A DNA stretch of 64,000 nt from Actinomycetota bacterium (GCA_013152275.1 JAADGS010000030.1:44439-108438), one strand, 5' to 3'; positions 16,973-26,763 are shown, numbered from the stretch's first letter. Numbers and translations are program-made. Notes: generated by a model from the sequence alone, not told the origin.

Positions 16973-18436
16973 TCATGGCCCGACCTGCAGAGATTCCCGC
17001 TGCTCGGCCACCCGTGTGATGCGTTGGGCCATCCTTCGAAAGATCGGTGCGTGGAACGGCAACATCGCCCACCAGTACAGTCTCCCCACGACACCTCTTG
17101 GAACGAACCGGGCGATCTGCGTCAGTCTGCAGCCGTCTTCGGTCGGTTCGACCGTCCACTCCAGCCAGGCGGTGCCGGGTACCTTCATCTCGGCCCGCAA
17201 CAAGAGGTGACGCTGCTCCGGGTCGATGATGACAACCCTGAAGAAATCGAGTGCCTCGCCGGGTCGCAACTCCTCGGGATGTCGCCTTCCTCTTCGAAGC
17301 CCCACACCCCCGATCAGCCGGTCGAAGAGGCCCCGGAGCCTCCATGCCCAGTTCATCGTGTAGTAGCCGACGTGACCTCCGATCCTGGTCACCGCCCAGA
17401 ACACATCGTCGGCCGGCACGGACGCGGTCGCCGTACGCCGGTCCAGCTCCATCGCAGCCCCCGACCACGCCGGGTCACCGGGCAGCGGTTGTGCCGGCTT
17501 TGTCAGTGCATCGGACCAGCGGGTCTCGACCTCGAACTGCAAGATCCTCGCCATCGCCCTCCACACCGCCTCGCGGTAGGTGAGCAGATCTGCAGGGTGG
17601 TAGCCGGGCGGCGACTCTCCGGTGACCACGACATCGTTCAGCAGGCTTTCGATGAGGGGGCGGGCAGTGGCGACCGGCAGCGGCGTCACGAGTCCGACCA
17701 GCAGCGGCGACAGGCGCGAACTGAACAGCGGAAGCGGAATGACCCTTCGCTTCGGGAGCCCCGCGACCTCGGCGTAGGTCTGCATCATCTCCTCATACGT
17801 GAGCACGTCCGGGCCGCCGATCTCGTAGATACGGCTGCCGGACCCGACGAAGTCCAGGGCATCCATCAGGATCTCGAGGACGTTGCGCACCGCGATCGGC
17901 TGGCAGCGCGTACAGATCCACCTCGGGCGCATCATTACCGGGAGCACCTCGGTCAGATGTCGGATCATCTCGAACGACATCGATCCCGAACCGATGATGA
18001 CCGCCGCCCGGAATTCGGTGACGGGTGTCTGTCCGGAAGCCAAGATTCGCCCCACCTCGTGGCGGCTTCTGAGATGCGCCGACAACTCCTCATCGTCGGA
18101 CCCGAGGCCGCCGAGATAGATGATGCGTTCGAGTCCGGCCTCGTCGGCGGCATCGCGAAAGTTCTCCGCGGCGATACGATCCAGTTCGGCGAAGCCCCCC
18201 GACGTCTCCAACCCGTGGATCAGGTAGTACGCCGCATTGCACCCAGTGAGTGCGGCGCGCAGCGTCTCAGGCTTCAAGGCGTCGGCGGCAACGACCTCCA
18301 CATGATCCCTCCAGGGATCGAGTGTGAGCCGTGCAGGATCACGTGTCATACACCGGACCAGGAACCCGCGTTCGAGCAGGCGCGGCACGAGACGTCCACC
18401 GATATAGCCGGTCGCGCCCGTGACGAGGACTTTCAC
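16973..18436 (-). CDS. NAD(P)-binding SDR-like protein with C-terminal DUF2867
   Basis: The protein begins VLVTGATGYIGGRL, an atypical-SDR dinucleotide fold that continues to about residue 300. A DUF2867 domain follows (about 330-480, with FFRVVIIDPEQRHLLLRAEM and PGTAWLEWTV). This fusion is common in actinobacteria and is usually annotated as an oxidoreductase; its reaction is not known. GTG 18436 was chosen because it places the nucleotide-binding strand at the very N-terminus; an in-frame GTG at 18475 would add 13 basic residues unlike the family. It is on the same strand as the esterase downstream (24-bp gap) and the MFS gene upstream. Confidence 0.78.
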   Translation of the reverse strand: MKVLVTGATGYIGGRLVPRLLERGFLVRCMTRDPARLTLDPWRDHVEVVAADALKPETLRAALTGCNAAYYLIHGLETSGGFAELDRIAAENFRDAADEAGLERIIYLGGLGSDDEELSAHLRSRHEVGRILASGQTPVTEFRAAVIIGSGSMSFEMIRHLTEVLPVMMRPRWICTRCQPIAVRNVLEILMDALDFVGSGSRIYEIGGPDVLTYEEMMQTYAEVAGLPKRRVIPLPLFSSRLSPLLVGLVTPLPVATARPLIESLLNDVVVTGESPPGYHPADLLTYREAVWRAMARILQFEVETRWSDALTKPAQPLPGDPAWSGAAMELDRRTATASVPADDVFWAVTRIGGHVGYYTMNWAWRLRGLFDRLIGGVGLRRGRRHPEELRPGEALDFFRVVIIDPEQRHLLLRAEMKVPGTAWLEWTVEPTEDGCRLTQIARFVPRGVVGRLYWWAMLPFHAPIFRRMAQRITRVAEQRESLQVGP

Positions 18437-18493
18437 TCCACGGAGCCTAGGAGACCGCCGGGCAATGTATGGCACGCATCCCGACAGCCCGGC

Positions 18494-19735
18494 TCAAACG
18501 GTCGCCTTCTCGCGCTCGGCACGGATCATCGGCGACTCGTCGAGAAACCCCGTCAGGGCGATGACGATGGTGGTCAGTGCGATGAACACCAGCATCGAGC
18601 CTGCCATGGAGCCGGTCACGTCCGACTTGAACGCATCCATCCCGAGGATGAACAAGATGCCGGAAACCTGCCCGGCCATCACGATGATTCCTTGCGACGT
18701 CGACTCTGGTGCCGGGTAGCCGATCTCGGCGCTGTACTGGAACCCAAGCGGGTAGGCACTCATCATGAAGAACCCGAACACGAAACTCGAAACGAGCAGC
18801 AGCGGATAGCTGGCGGCAAACGCCAAACCCACGAGACCGGGGGCCATGCCGGCGACCGCCATGACGAGGAACGGCTTGCGCCTTCGCGACCGATCCGACA
18901 ACACCGACAGGATCCCCGCACCGAGAATCCCTCCGATCACCATCACCGCGCCGATCACGCCGGCCTGCTCGGGACCGAACCCCCGGGGGCTCACGATCTG
19001 TTCGATCCATGTGCTGATCGCGTTGAACATCCCCAAGCCGACAAAGAACAACAACAGCAGGATCAGCATGTCCTTCTGTTTGAGGATGTGTCGAAGACCC
19101 TCGAACACCTTGAAACGCTCCATCTGGTCGGCCTCACTCGGCGCGGTGACCGGCCGCTCGCGAATCAGGACGAGAGCGGCGACCGCACCGATCATCGATG
19201 CGACTCCGTACGCCATCAGCATCCCCGACATCGCGAAACTCGAAACGAGATACGGTGTCGCCGCCATCGCGACGATGATCCCGATGAACTGGGCGAGGGA
19301 TGGGAGCGCAGCAGCCGTCGCGCGTTCGGTGATCGGGAACCAGCGGGCACCAACCTTGGTGATGGCATTCATCACGAACGGCTGGCCGACCGCAAGTCCG
19401 ATCTGGGAAACGAGCACGAGCGTGTAGTCGGACGCCCAGATCCCGCGGGTCAACCCGAACACGCCGGTCAGGACGGCGCCGATCCCGACGCCGACCCGGA
19501 TTCCGTAGGTGTCGATGATGTAGGACGCGGGGATCGACATGATGATGAACACGATCATGAAGACCATGGACAGCAGGCCGATCTCCAGCTCGGAGACCCG
19601 GTAATAGGCCGCCGCATCACCGGTCACCGCCGCGAACGTGATCCAGTTCATCTGCACCAGCGCGTTGATGAGCGAGAACACCCCGAGCACGACCCACCGA
19701 TACCCATACAATCTGACGCTCGTCGCCTCGGCCAC
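18494..19735 (-). CDS. MFS transporter, FLVCR-like
   Basis: The 413-residue protein has twelve hydrophobic segments and the MFS two-bundle layout. The N-terminal half resembles the eukaryotic FLVCR group: YRWVVLGVFSLINALVQMNW, AAAYYRVSELEIGLLSMVFM and GQPFVMNAITKVGARWF. FLVCR proteins move heme, choline or ethanolamine; whether this bacterial relative does so is unknown. GTG 19735 is preceded by GGAGGTG at 5 nt spacing, a near-perfect ribosome-binding site that decides the start over longer open reading. The 116-bp gap to the divergent typA gene carries both promoters. Confidence 0.8.
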   Translation of the reverse strand: MAEATSVRLYGYRWVVLGVFSLINALVQMNWITFAAVTGDAAAYYRVSELEIGLLSMVFMIVFIIMSIPASYIIDTYGIRVGVGIGAVLTGVFGLTRGIWASDYTLVLVSQIGLAVGQPFVMNAITKVGARWFPITERATAAALPSLAQFIGIIVAMAATPYLVSSFAMSGMLMAYGVASMIGAVAALVLIRERPVTAPSEADQMERFKVFEGLRHILKQKDMLILLLLFFVGLGMFNAISTWIEQIVSPRGFGPEQAGVIGAVMVIGGILGAGILSVLSDRSRRRKPFLVMAVAGMAPGLVGLAFAASYPLLLVSSFVFGFFMMSAYPLGFQYSAEIGYPAPESTSQGIIVMAGQVSGILFILGMDAFKSDVTGSMAGSMLVFIALTTIVIALTGFLDESPMIRAEREKATV

Positions 19736-19851
19736 CGCCTCACCTCCACGCTCACGACACCGTGCCAACCGGATCGCCACGGCGTCTCCGGGTTGCTGTT
19801 CTCTCGCTTCCGACTTCACAGACCGGCACATCCGTTACCATCGCGAACCTC

Positions 19852-21669
19852 ATGCCGGACTCCCCTTTCCGCAATGTTGCGTTGATCGCGCACGTCGACC
19901 ATGGCAAAACCACCCTGGTCGACGCGATGCTGTCCGCAACCGGAGTGTTCTCGTCACACCAGGAACACGTCGATCGCATCTTGGATTCCAGCGATCAGGA
20001 GCGAGAGCGTGGCATCACGATTCTCGCCAAGGCCGCGTCCGTCGAATGGAAGGGAACGCGAATCAACCTCGTCGACACTCCTGGGCACGCCGACTTCGGT
20101 GGCGAAGTGGAGCGGGCGCTCGCGCTCGTCGATGGGGTATTGCTGTTGATCGACGCTGCAGAGGGACCGATGCCGCAGACCCGCTACGTGCTCTCCAAGG
20201 CGCTCGCACGACACCTGCCGGCAGTCGTGGTGATCAACAAGGTGGACCGAGCCGATGCCAGGCTCGAAGAAGTCGTTAACGAAGTCTACGAGCTGTTCTT
20301 CGACCTCGATGCGTCCGACGACCACATCGAGTTTCCGATCATCTCGTCCATCGCCCGCCAGGGCCGTTCCATGGTCGGCATCGGGATGCCCGACGCCGAC
20401 GCCGATCTCTCCCCACTTCTCGACGCCGTCGTCGAAACGATCCCGGCGGCCACAGGCGACCCGTCGGCCACACTCCAGGCACTCGTCACGAACCTCGATG
20501 CCTCCGATTACCTTGGACGGCTCGCCATCGGAAGGGTCGTCCAGGGAACGCTGAAGAGTGGAGAACGGGTCGCTCTCTGCCGGGCCGACGGCGCACCTCT
20601 GCGACGGCGGCTCACGCAACTCATGGGATTCGAGGGTCTCGGACGCATCGATGTCGACGAGCGAGTCGCAGGAGACCTCTTCGTCGTTGCGGGGTTCCCC
20701 GAGGTCGAGATCGGAGACACGCTCGCGGATGTTACGGACCCGCTCCCGCTCCCGCGGCTGAAGGTGGACGAGCCCGTTCTGAGAATGACCTTCGGTGTCA
20801 ACACGTCCCCGCTTGCGGGGACCGACGGCCGCTTCCTCACGTCCCGACAGATCCGCGATCGGCTCGAGCGCGAGGTTCTCGGCAACGTGTCCATCCGGAT
20901 CGGACAGACGGCCTCTCCCGAAGTCATCGAAGTGGCCGGGCGTGGCGAGCTTCAGCTGGCCGTGCTCATCGAGACGATGCGCAGAGAAGGTTTCGAACTT
21001 CAGGTGAGCCGTCCCGAAGCGATCACCCGTGAGATCGACGGCGTGACACACGAGCCCATCGAGCAGGCGATCATCGACGTTCCGGACGAGCACGTCGGGA
21101 CCGTCACCCAGGCGGTCGCCCCCCGCAAGGGCACGATCATCGGTCTGGAGCCGGGAGAAACAGGCCGTACGATCATCACCGTCTCGGCTCCGTCGCGTGG
21201 GCTCATCGGGTTGCGCTCGCTGCTCATGACCGCCACCCGCGGCACCGCCCTCGTCCATCAGCAGCACGCCGGCTGGGCGCCGTGGGCCGGAGAGCTCCCT
21301 CACCGTCAGGGGGGTGCGATGATCTCGGATCGGGCCGGCAACTCGACCGGCTACGCCCTGGACAACCTCCAGAAGCGCGGTCACCTGTTCATCGGTTCGG
21401 GTGAGCAGGTCTACGAGGGGATGGTCATCGGGGAAAGCTCCAGGCCGATGGACCTACCCTGCAACCCCACCAAGCCCAAGCAGCTGACCAACATCCGCAC
21501 GCATGCATCGGACGAGGCGATCAAACTGAAGCCTCCCCGAAGGCTCACCCTCGAACTGGCCATCGAGTGGATCGCCGACGATGAGCTGGTCGAAGTCACA
21601 CCGAACGCGATCCGGGTCCGGAAACGGCTCCTGGGCGCCGGCGACCGCAAGCGCGCAAAGCTCTTGTGA
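19852..21669 (+). CDS. typA: Translational GTPase TypA/BipA
   Basis: The 605-residue length matches TypA. G1 is AHVDHGKTT (13-21), followed by the switch region [14 protein letters not shown]3 DTPGHADFG and G4 NKVD. The EF-G-like domains and the TypA-specific C-terminal part are present ([31 protein letters not shown]). BipA/TypA binds the 70S ribosome and acts in 50S maturation and stress responses. ATG 19852 has no ribosome-binding site. The stop lies inside repeat element B3, so the last codons and the 49-bp repeat overlap. Confidence 0.95.
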   Translation: MPDSPFRNVALIAHVDHGKTTLVDAMLSATGVFSSHQEHVDRILDSSDQERERGITILAKAASVEWKGTRINLVDTPGHADFGGEVERALALVDGVLLLIDAAEGPMPQTRYVLSKALARHLPAVVVINKVDRADARLEEVVNEVYELFFDLDASDDHIEFPIISSIARQGRSMVGIGMPDADADLSPLLDAVVETIPAATGDPSATLQALVTNLDASDYLGRLAIGRVVQGTLKSGERVALCRADGAPLRRRLTQLMGFEGLGRIDVDERVAGDLFVVAGFPEVEIGDTLADVTDPLPLPRLKVDEPVLRMTFGVNTSPLAGTDGRFLTSRQIRDRLEREVLGNVSIRIGQTASPEVIEVAGRGELQLAVLIETMRREGFELQVSRPEAITREIDGVTHEPIEQAIIDVPDEHVGTVTQAVAPRKGTIIGLEPGETGRTIITVSAPSRGLIGLRSLLMTATRGTALVHQQHAGWAPWAGELPHRQGGAMISDRAGNSTGYALDNLQKRGHLFIGSGEQVYEGMVIGESSRPMDLPCNPTKPKQLTNIRTHASDEAIKLKPPRRLTLELAIEWIADDELVEVTPNAIRVRKRLLGAGDRKRAKLL

Positions 21670-21708
21670 CGTTTCGGCGGGTCTATCCGGGCCAACCGTC
21701 ACGAGAAC
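21660..21708. repeat. Family B 49-bp palindromic element, copy B3
   Basis: The right end AACCGTCACGAGAAC is exact, while the left end is degenerate (GCTCTTGTGACGTTT). It lies in the convergent junction of typA and the alcohol dehydrogenase gene. It overlaps the last three codons and stop of typA and supplies the last codons and TGA of the dehydrogenase. Confidence 0.75.
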
Positions 21709-22760
21709 GAGAAAAAGACCTTCACGAGACCCGGCTCGCAGGCCGCGAACCGCCGGTACATCTCCGGTCCTTGTTCGATCGGCACCCCAGGATGGGTGAC
21801 GATGACCTCGGTTGGAATCGTCACCCTCCCCGCCGCCACGACCGGGAGAAGCCGCTCGAGTACCGACCTGACGGGAGCGCGACCGCCACGGATCGTTGCG
21901 TTGCGGTCGTAGACGTCCACAGGGGTGAACGCGAACGCGTCGGCCGTCTGAACGGCAATGATCGACAGCGTCCCGCCGGGTCTCAGAAGGCGAAACGCCA
22001 GTCCTTGCGCCGGGAGCGCACCGGCAGCTTCGATCACCGAAACGAACCCGCCCTCGGTCATCAGGTCGGCGACACTCTCGGCTTCTCGCGGATGCGCGGT
22101 GCGAGCCCCAAGCCGTTCGGCGCGCTTCCTCCGATCGTCGACGGGGTCGACCGCCAGGACGGGATCCGCACCCATCGTCTTCGCCGCGGCGACGGCGCTG
22201 AGGCCGACCGAACCCAGCCCGACAACGGCCGCCGCCCTGCCGGGGCGCACTGCGGCACGACGTGCCGCATGCCAGCCGGTCGGGAAGTTGTCGCTCAGTA
22301 GCAGCGCCGCCTCGTCCGAGATCCCTTCGGGGACCGCAACGAGGGTGCTCTCGGCGAGAGGCACACGAAGGAACTCGGCCTGGCCTCCCTGCAGTGCAGG
22401 TTTCGACAGATCTGTCGCATCACCGTATCCGAACAGCTCTCCACGAGCACAGCGTGCGCTCAACCCACTCCGGCAAGGATTGCACTCGCCGCAACTCGTC
22501 GTGAACGGCACCATGACCCGCTGACCGACCGACAGGCCCGAGACGGCACTGCCGGTCGCCGTGACTTCGCCAACGACCTCATGACCGGGGATCACGCCGA
22601 AGCGAACGACTTCTCGTCCCAGGTAGGGGTGCAGGTCCGAGCCACACAGCCCTGCCCGGTGGACGGCGACGATCGCGTCCGTATCCGCCTCCAGTCGCGG
22701 ATCGGGCAGGTCATCCCGAAACGTGATCGTTTCCACGCCGTCGAGCGTCAGACCTCGCAT
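21699..22760 (-). CDS. Zinc-dependent alcohol dehydrogenase family protein (MDR)
   Basis: The 353-residue protein is a medium-chain dehydrogenase. The catalytic-zinc motif reads GLCGSDLHPYLGRE, with GHEVVGEV after it (usually GHE). The structural-zinc loop CGECNPCRSGLSARC has four cysteines, and the cofactor fold is VVGLGSVGLSAVAA. It likely oxidises an alcohol or threonine-like substrate with NAD(P). TACCGT lies 7 nt before ATG 22760, so I chose that leaderless start over one three codons upstream. The C-terminal FSFS and stop are encoded inside repeat B3, so the original tail may have been replaced. Confidence 0.87.
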   Translation of the reverse strand: MRGLTLDGVETITFRDDLPDPRLEADTDAIVAVHRAGLCGSDLHPYLGREVVRFGVIPGHEVVGEVTATGSAVSGLSVGQRVMVPFTTSCGECNPCRSGLSARCARGELFGYGDATDLSKPALQGGQAEFLRVPLAESTLVAVPEGISDEAALLLSDNFPTGWHAARRAAVRPGRAAAVVGLGSVGLSAVAAAKTMGADPVLAVDPVDDRRKRAERLGARTAHPREAESVADLMTEGGFVSVIEAAGALPAQGLAFRLLRPGGTLSIIAVQTADAFAFTPVDVYDRNATIRGGRAPVRSVLERLLPVVAAGRVTIPTEVIVTHPGVPIEQGPEMYRRFAACEPGLVKVFFSFS

Positions 22761-22787
22761 AGGCAACACGGTAGCGACCCAAACCGC

Positions 22788-22838
22788 CGAACCCAGGGCT
22801 CGTAGGGGTCGCCACGACGCATACGAGCCCTGGGTTCA
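22788..22838. repeat. Family A 51-bp palindrome, copy A3
   Basis: The outer arms match the consensus except for the first base (C for T). The inner left arm is of the CGTAGGGG type, while the right reads CGCATACG and so is partly mismatched. It lies between the squalene/phytoene synthase stop and the start of the dehydrogenase gene, both on the minus strand. Confidence 0.88.
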
Positions 22839-22857
22839 AATGAACGTGGTCCCGATC

Positions 22858-23940
22858 TCAGGCGGGGTGGCTCTCCAGCAGCGTGGCGGCCCGAAGGAAC
22901 TCGGTTTCGATCCGTTCGATCGTGTGCCGTGCCCATCGCACCGACAGCAGTGACGGAATGGCCTGCAACACCACCTGGAATGAACCACTCGGTCCCCGCC
23001 ACGGTTCTCGACCGGACCGAGCGACGCAACCTCGGTAGTGCAGCTCCGTGAACCCCAGCATGAGCACCGCCGCCGTGCGCACCGCGACCGCCTGCTCGAA
23101 GCCGCCGAGCAGCCTCCGGTAGGCGGGAACGAGGCTCAGCGCACGGGCAACCAGCTCGTCGCGTACACGCTGGATCGTCTCTCGGATCTTGGTCGCGTCG
23201 CCCACATTGCCCAGATACGGTTTGAGCGCCGGGTGATACCCGATCCCCCTTGCGAGATCCTTCTCGACGTCCCTGGTGATATTGGCCAGTTGGATCATCT
23301 CCCCCACCGCAAACGCATCCCGCTCCACGGCCGCCGTCGGGACCTTGCCGCCGATCAGACCCAAGGCGAACAGGACCGGATTGCCGATCACGTTCCGGCA
23401 GTAGTGGGTCACCTGTTCGCCGTTGTTCAGGACACCGCCCTGACAGGCAAAGCGGTCCGTCGACCACACCATCCCGTCCGCCATCGACCGGACGAGATCG
23501 GCGATCGACCGCTGCACGTCCGTGGAGAGACTCCGGTAGACGACATCGACGAGGCCACATCGATCGACGAGGAGGAGATGGAGCCGATCCCGATCGTCGC
23601 GAGCCAGCGTGTCCGGAATCGGAACCGGCCGGGTGAGCCGGCCCCCCTCGAACCTGCGGGCGAAGTCGTCGAGGCGCTTTCCACGCTGCTCCGTGTCGGG
23701 GTACAGATCTTCGTATGTGTCGAGGATGCGACTGTACAGATAGGCCACGGCCGACGCCCTGGCCTTCTCGGCAGGAAGGATGACGATACTCGCCGCAAAG
23801 CTTCTCGCCGCGTGGGGCAGAACGCGCCAGACGAACCGCTCCGGATCGTCCTCCGCGGCCAGTGACCCGAGGTCGGGGTGGTCGCGGTTGGTGATCAACC
23901 CTCGAGCTAACAGCAGCAACCGAGAAAAACGGTGTCCCAT
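22858..23940 (-). CDS. Squalene/phytoene synthase family protein
   Basis: The 360-residue protein has the two aspartate-rich motifs of trans-head-to-head prenyl synthases: DTYED at 74-78 and NITRDVEKD near 240. It also has the usual arginine- and tyrosine-rich segment SRILDTYEDLYPD. Such enzymes join two C15 or C20 diphosphates on the cytoplasmic membrane face to give squalene-type or phytoene-type products. No desaturase or cyclase gene is nearby, so product and pathway (hopanoid, carotenoid or other) are unresolved. TACCTT lies 9 nt before the ATG. Palindrome A3 follows the stop by 20 bp. Confidence 0.87.
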   Translation of the reverse strand: MGHRFSRLLLLARGLITNRDHPDLGSLAAEDDPERFVWRVLPHAARSFAASIVILPAEKARASAVAYLYSRILDTYEDLYPDTEQRGKRLDDFARRFEGGRLTRPVPIPDTLARDDRDRLHLLLVDRCGLVDVVYRSLSTDVQRSIADLVRSMADGMVWSTDRFACQGGVLNNGEQVTHYCRNVIGNPVLFALGLIGGKVPTAAVERDAFAVGEMIQLANITRDVEKDLARGIGYHPALKPYLGNVGDATKIRETIQRVRDELVARALSLVPAYRRLLGGFEQAVAVRTAAVLMLGFTELHYRGCVARSGREPWRGPSGSFQVVLQAIPSLLSVRWARHTIERIETEFLRAATLLESHPA

Positions 23941-24034
23941 GGCCCCATCAAGGTAGCAGCGCGATGCGGCTCACCGGAAAGGGCCGAACGGCCCTGGTCG
24001 CGCCGGGTGGACGCGCGTAACACTGGGGACGGTC

Positions 24035-24523
24035 ATGCGATCGGCACATCCCACAACCCGGCAGGTCTGGCGAGACGTCGAACGTCACCTATTCGGAGTC
24101 CTCGCGTGGGTGACCCCGGCCGGGGAGGCCCGCAGCGCGGGCATCGTCTACACCGTCGCAGATCACCGCATCTACATCGTCACGGGACCCCGAACGTGGA
24201 AGGCACGCCACATAGCCGACAACCCGCACGTGTCGATCACCATCACGATACCCAAACGGGTGCCACTGATGCCCTGGGTCAAGATTCCCGCCGCCGCCAT
24301 CACGTTCCATGGCGACGCGGTGATCCACCCCATCGGCGAAGCCCCGCCTCCGATCCTGCACGCCCTGCTGCGCGGTCTCGAAAAGAAGGTCGCAGATCTG
24401 GATATGTGCCTGATCGAGATCACCCCGGTTGGGCACTTCGTCACCTACGGGATCGGCGTGCCGATGCTCGTCATGCGGCACCCGGAACGTGCGTCGGCAC
24501 GGGTCCCCGTCTCCCCGGAATAG
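24035..24523 (+). CDS. Pyridoxamine 5'-phosphate oxidase-like flavin/heme-binding protein
   Basis: The 162-residue protein has the split-barrel pattern of PNPOx-like proteins: GVLAWVTPAGEARSAGIVYT then HRIYIVTGPRTWKARHIADN, with the strand-turn-helix that usually holds FMN or F420. The family includes flavin reductases and F420-dependent enzymes common in actinobacteria; which cofactor is used cannot be decided here. The gene is divergent from the prenyl synthase gene (94 bp) and lies 51 bp upstream of the MMPL transporter gene in the same direction, so these two may share a transcript. The start lacks a clear ribosome-binding site. Confidence 0.7.
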   Translation: MRSAHPTTRQVWRDVERHLFGVLAWVTPAGEARSAGIVYTVADHRIYIVTGPRTWKARHIADNPHVSITITIPKRVPLMPWVKIPAAAITFHGDAVIHPIGEAPPPILHALLRGLEKKVADLDMCLIEITPVGHFVTYGIGVPMLVMRHPERASARVPVSPE

Positions 24524-24574
24524 CCGACCGCACCGGCTGTTTCGCGTAGGCTGCAAAACGAACACCGGAGGTAT

Positions 24575-26710
24575 GTGTTGGATCGCATAGGCCGCCTCCT
24601 CGTCGAACGGTCGGGGCGAGTACTGGTCGTCACCGGCGTCATCACCCTGGTTGCGATCGCGATGCTCTTTCGCTTGCGCGTCAACGCCGACGTCACCCAG
24701 TTCCTCACCTCGGGCAACGAGCGGGGTGAAGCCTGGGTCGCGCTCCAGGACAAATACGACACCGCCGATCCGATCAACGTGCTCGTCTCGGTGCCGGAAG
24801 GAAAGACGATCTCCGACAAGGATGTCCTGATCGAACTGGTCCAGCTGCGTGACCGCCTCACGGCACTCGATGATGTCGCGCATGTCGGGTCCATCATCCC
24901 CGCCGTCAACCCGCTCACCGGGGCAGCCATCACCCCGGAGATGATCAATGCAGTCCCGGAAGCCATGATCGCCAGGTTCCTTTCTCAGAACCCGGTTGCC
25001 GATCTGCTCGTCAGCGACGACGGCAGACACACCCTCATGGTTGTGGTTCCTTCAGGTGACCCGGTGCGGGTGGCGCGTGAGCTCACCGGCATCAAACCGC
25101 CGGAGGGCCTGAAAGTGAACTACTCGGGCAACCCGGTGATCTTTGCGACGGTGCTCGACATGATCGGCTGGTTCCTGCTGTTCATCCCGCCTGCGGTCAT
25201 CATCCTGCTGCTGCTCACGTTCTTCGCAAACATCGGTGACCGCAAGCTCACGATTCTGTCCATCATCCCGGCCCTGCTCGGCGCACTCTGGACCTTCGGT
25301 CTGATCTTCGGGCTCGGCCTTGAGGTCGACATCGTCTCGGTCCTCGTGCCCATCTATGTGATCGTCATGGGCTCCGCCGACGGCCTGCATTTCGTCACCC
25401 ACTATCAAGAAGCCTCGGAGCGTACCGAGGACCCGGTAGCTCGCGTCACCTCCACACTCCGACAGGTCGGGGTCCCGATGATCCTCACGACGATCAGCAC
25501 CGCCGCCGGGTTCCTTTCCCTACTCGTCACCGGGGTCAGACCCATTCAGCAGCTCGGCCTGTTCACCGCCATCGGGATCGGGCTCGCCGGCGTCGTCTCG
25601 TTCTTTTTCCTCCCCGCGCTGCTCAGCCGCTTGGACATCGAGCCGAAGCACCATACGGCGATCCTTGGACCGCGCGTCACCGCCGCCATCAAGGCGCTCG
25701 CGCGACCACGCTGGATCGCCGCCGTCCTGTCCGTGGGCCTGATCGCCTTCTCCGCGGTCTTCATCCCTCGCCTCCAGGTCGACTCCGATCAGCTCTTCTT
25801 CATCAAGGAGAACCATCCCCTCCGCCAGAGCTTCAACGAGACGGCGGAGATCTTCGGCGGTGCCACACCGTTGATCGGCGAGTTCGTCTACGACCCGAAC
25901 GGCGGTCCGGAGCAGCTGACACATCTCGAGACGCTGGAGCGGGACTTCGAACGGCTGCCGGGAGTGCGCACCGTCTTCTCGGCGGCCGATCTGGCCGGAA
26001 AGATCCCGCCTGCCGAGATGGATGCCGTCCTCGCGGGAACGGCGGCGTTGCCGCTCGGCCGGATGGCATCACAGGACGGGTTGCGCTTCATCGTGTTCCC
26101 GGGACCGTTCGAGACCAAGGATCTGCGTGCCTGGCTCGACTTCGCGGACACCCACGCCGAGATCCGCGTCCTGACCGGCATGCCCGTTCTCTGGGACGAG
26201 ATCGCCAGGCTCGTGATTCGCGCCCAGATCGGGTCGCTCATCGCCGCCTACGTCCTCGTCGCCTTGATGCTGCTCATCGCGTATCGCAAGGTGCGCCAAA
26301 CCCTGGTGGCCCTCGCCCCGCTGGTCCTGACGACCGGCACCCTGCTGGGGTTCATCGCCGCATCCGGCATCCAGTTGAATCTCGTCACGGCGATCGCCTC
26401 GTCGATCGTCATCGGCGTCGGCATCGACTACTCGATCCACTTCGTTGCCGCGATCGACTACGCGCGTCCGGCCGGAGACGGCTACATCCTGCGGGCCATC
26501 GACAGCGCCGGCCGCCCGATCGTCGCCAACGCGCTCGGCATCGCCCTGGCGCTGAGTGCGCTGTGGCTGTCGCCGCTGAAGATCCATCCGGAGATCTCGA
26601 TGATCATGTGGGTCTCGATGACGACCGCCGCCGTGACCGCGCTCGTGGTCATCCCGGCGCTCCTGCCCGCGGCGGGGATGCGCGAGCCGGCGCCGAACTC
26701 GAACCCTTGA
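24575..26710 (+). CDS. MMPL/RND-family transporter (HAE3-like)
   Basis: The 711-residue inner-membrane protein has twelve predicted helices in two sets, each following a large periplasmic loop. Helix-4 type motifs are present (VYVIVMGSADGLHFVTHYQE in the first half and GVGIDYSIHFVAAID in the second), carrying the proton-relay aspartates of RND pumps. Relatives include MmpL and the hopanoid transporter HpnN, so a lipid or terpenoid cargo is possible given the nearby prenyl synthase, but this is only an inference. GGAGG precedes the GTG 24575 / TTG 24578 start. The last 13 codons lie inside one copy of a 95-bp direct repeat whose other copy is 1.2 kb away. Confidence 0.85.
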   Translation: MLDRIGRLLVERSGRVLVVTGVITLVAIAMLFRLRVNADVTQFLTSGNERGEAWVALQDKYDTADPINVLVSVPEGKTISDKDVLIELVQLRDRLTALDDVAHVGSIIPAVNPLTGAAITPEMINAVPEAMIARFLSQNPVADLLVSDDGRHTLMVVVPSGDPVRVARELTGIKPPEGLKVNYSGNPVIFATVLDMIGWFLLFIPPAVIILLLLTFFANIGDRKLTILSIIPALLGALWTFGLIFGLGLEVDIVSVLVPIYVIVMGSADGLHFVTHYQEASERTEDPVARVTSTLRQVGVPMILTTISTAAGFLSLLVTGVRPIQQLGLFTAIGIGLAGVVSFFFLPALLSRLDIEPKHHTAILGPRVTAAIKALARPRWIAAVLSVGLIAFSAVFIPRLQVDSDQLFFIKENHPLRQSFNETAEIFGGATPLIGEFVYDPNGGPEQLTHLETLERDFERLPGVRTVFSAADLAGKIPPAEMDAVLAGTAALPLGRMASQDGLRFIVFPGPFETKDLRAWLDFADTHAEIRVLTGMPVLWDEIARLVIRAQIGSLIAAYVLVALMLLIAYRKVRQTLVALAPLVLTTGTLLGFIAASGIQLNLVTAIASSIVIGVGIDYSIHFVAAIDYARPAGDGYILRAIDSAGRPIVANALGIALALSALWLSPLKIHPEISMIMWVSMTTAAVTALVVIPALLPAAGMREPAPNSNP

Positions 26711-26763
26711 CCCGTTTTCGTGACGGTTCGTTGGGACTATTCCCGTGAAGCGTCACGAGAACG
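26669..26763. repeat. 95-bp direct repeat, copy 1
   Basis: This segment matches 27890-27984 at 88 of 95 positions without gaps. It spans the last 13 codons and stop of the MMPL gene and the whole family B element B4. The second copy carries the same former coding end as non-coding DNA, so the MMPL end is probably the origin. Confidence 0.88.
26714..26762. repeat. Family B 49-bp palindromic element, copy B4
   Basis: GTTTTCGTGACGGTT and AAGCGTCACGAGAAC form the inverted ends. The element lies between the convergent MMPL and secreted-protein genes and encodes the last residues and the TAG stop of the latter. Confidence 0.85.

Noticed and set aside
16811..19885. Very long plus-strand open frame (1024 codons)
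   Set aside because: It is antisense to three well-supported minus-strand genes (esterase, SDR-DUF2867, MFS). Its translation is Arg/His/Asp-rich without domains, as expected of a GC-rich shadow frame.
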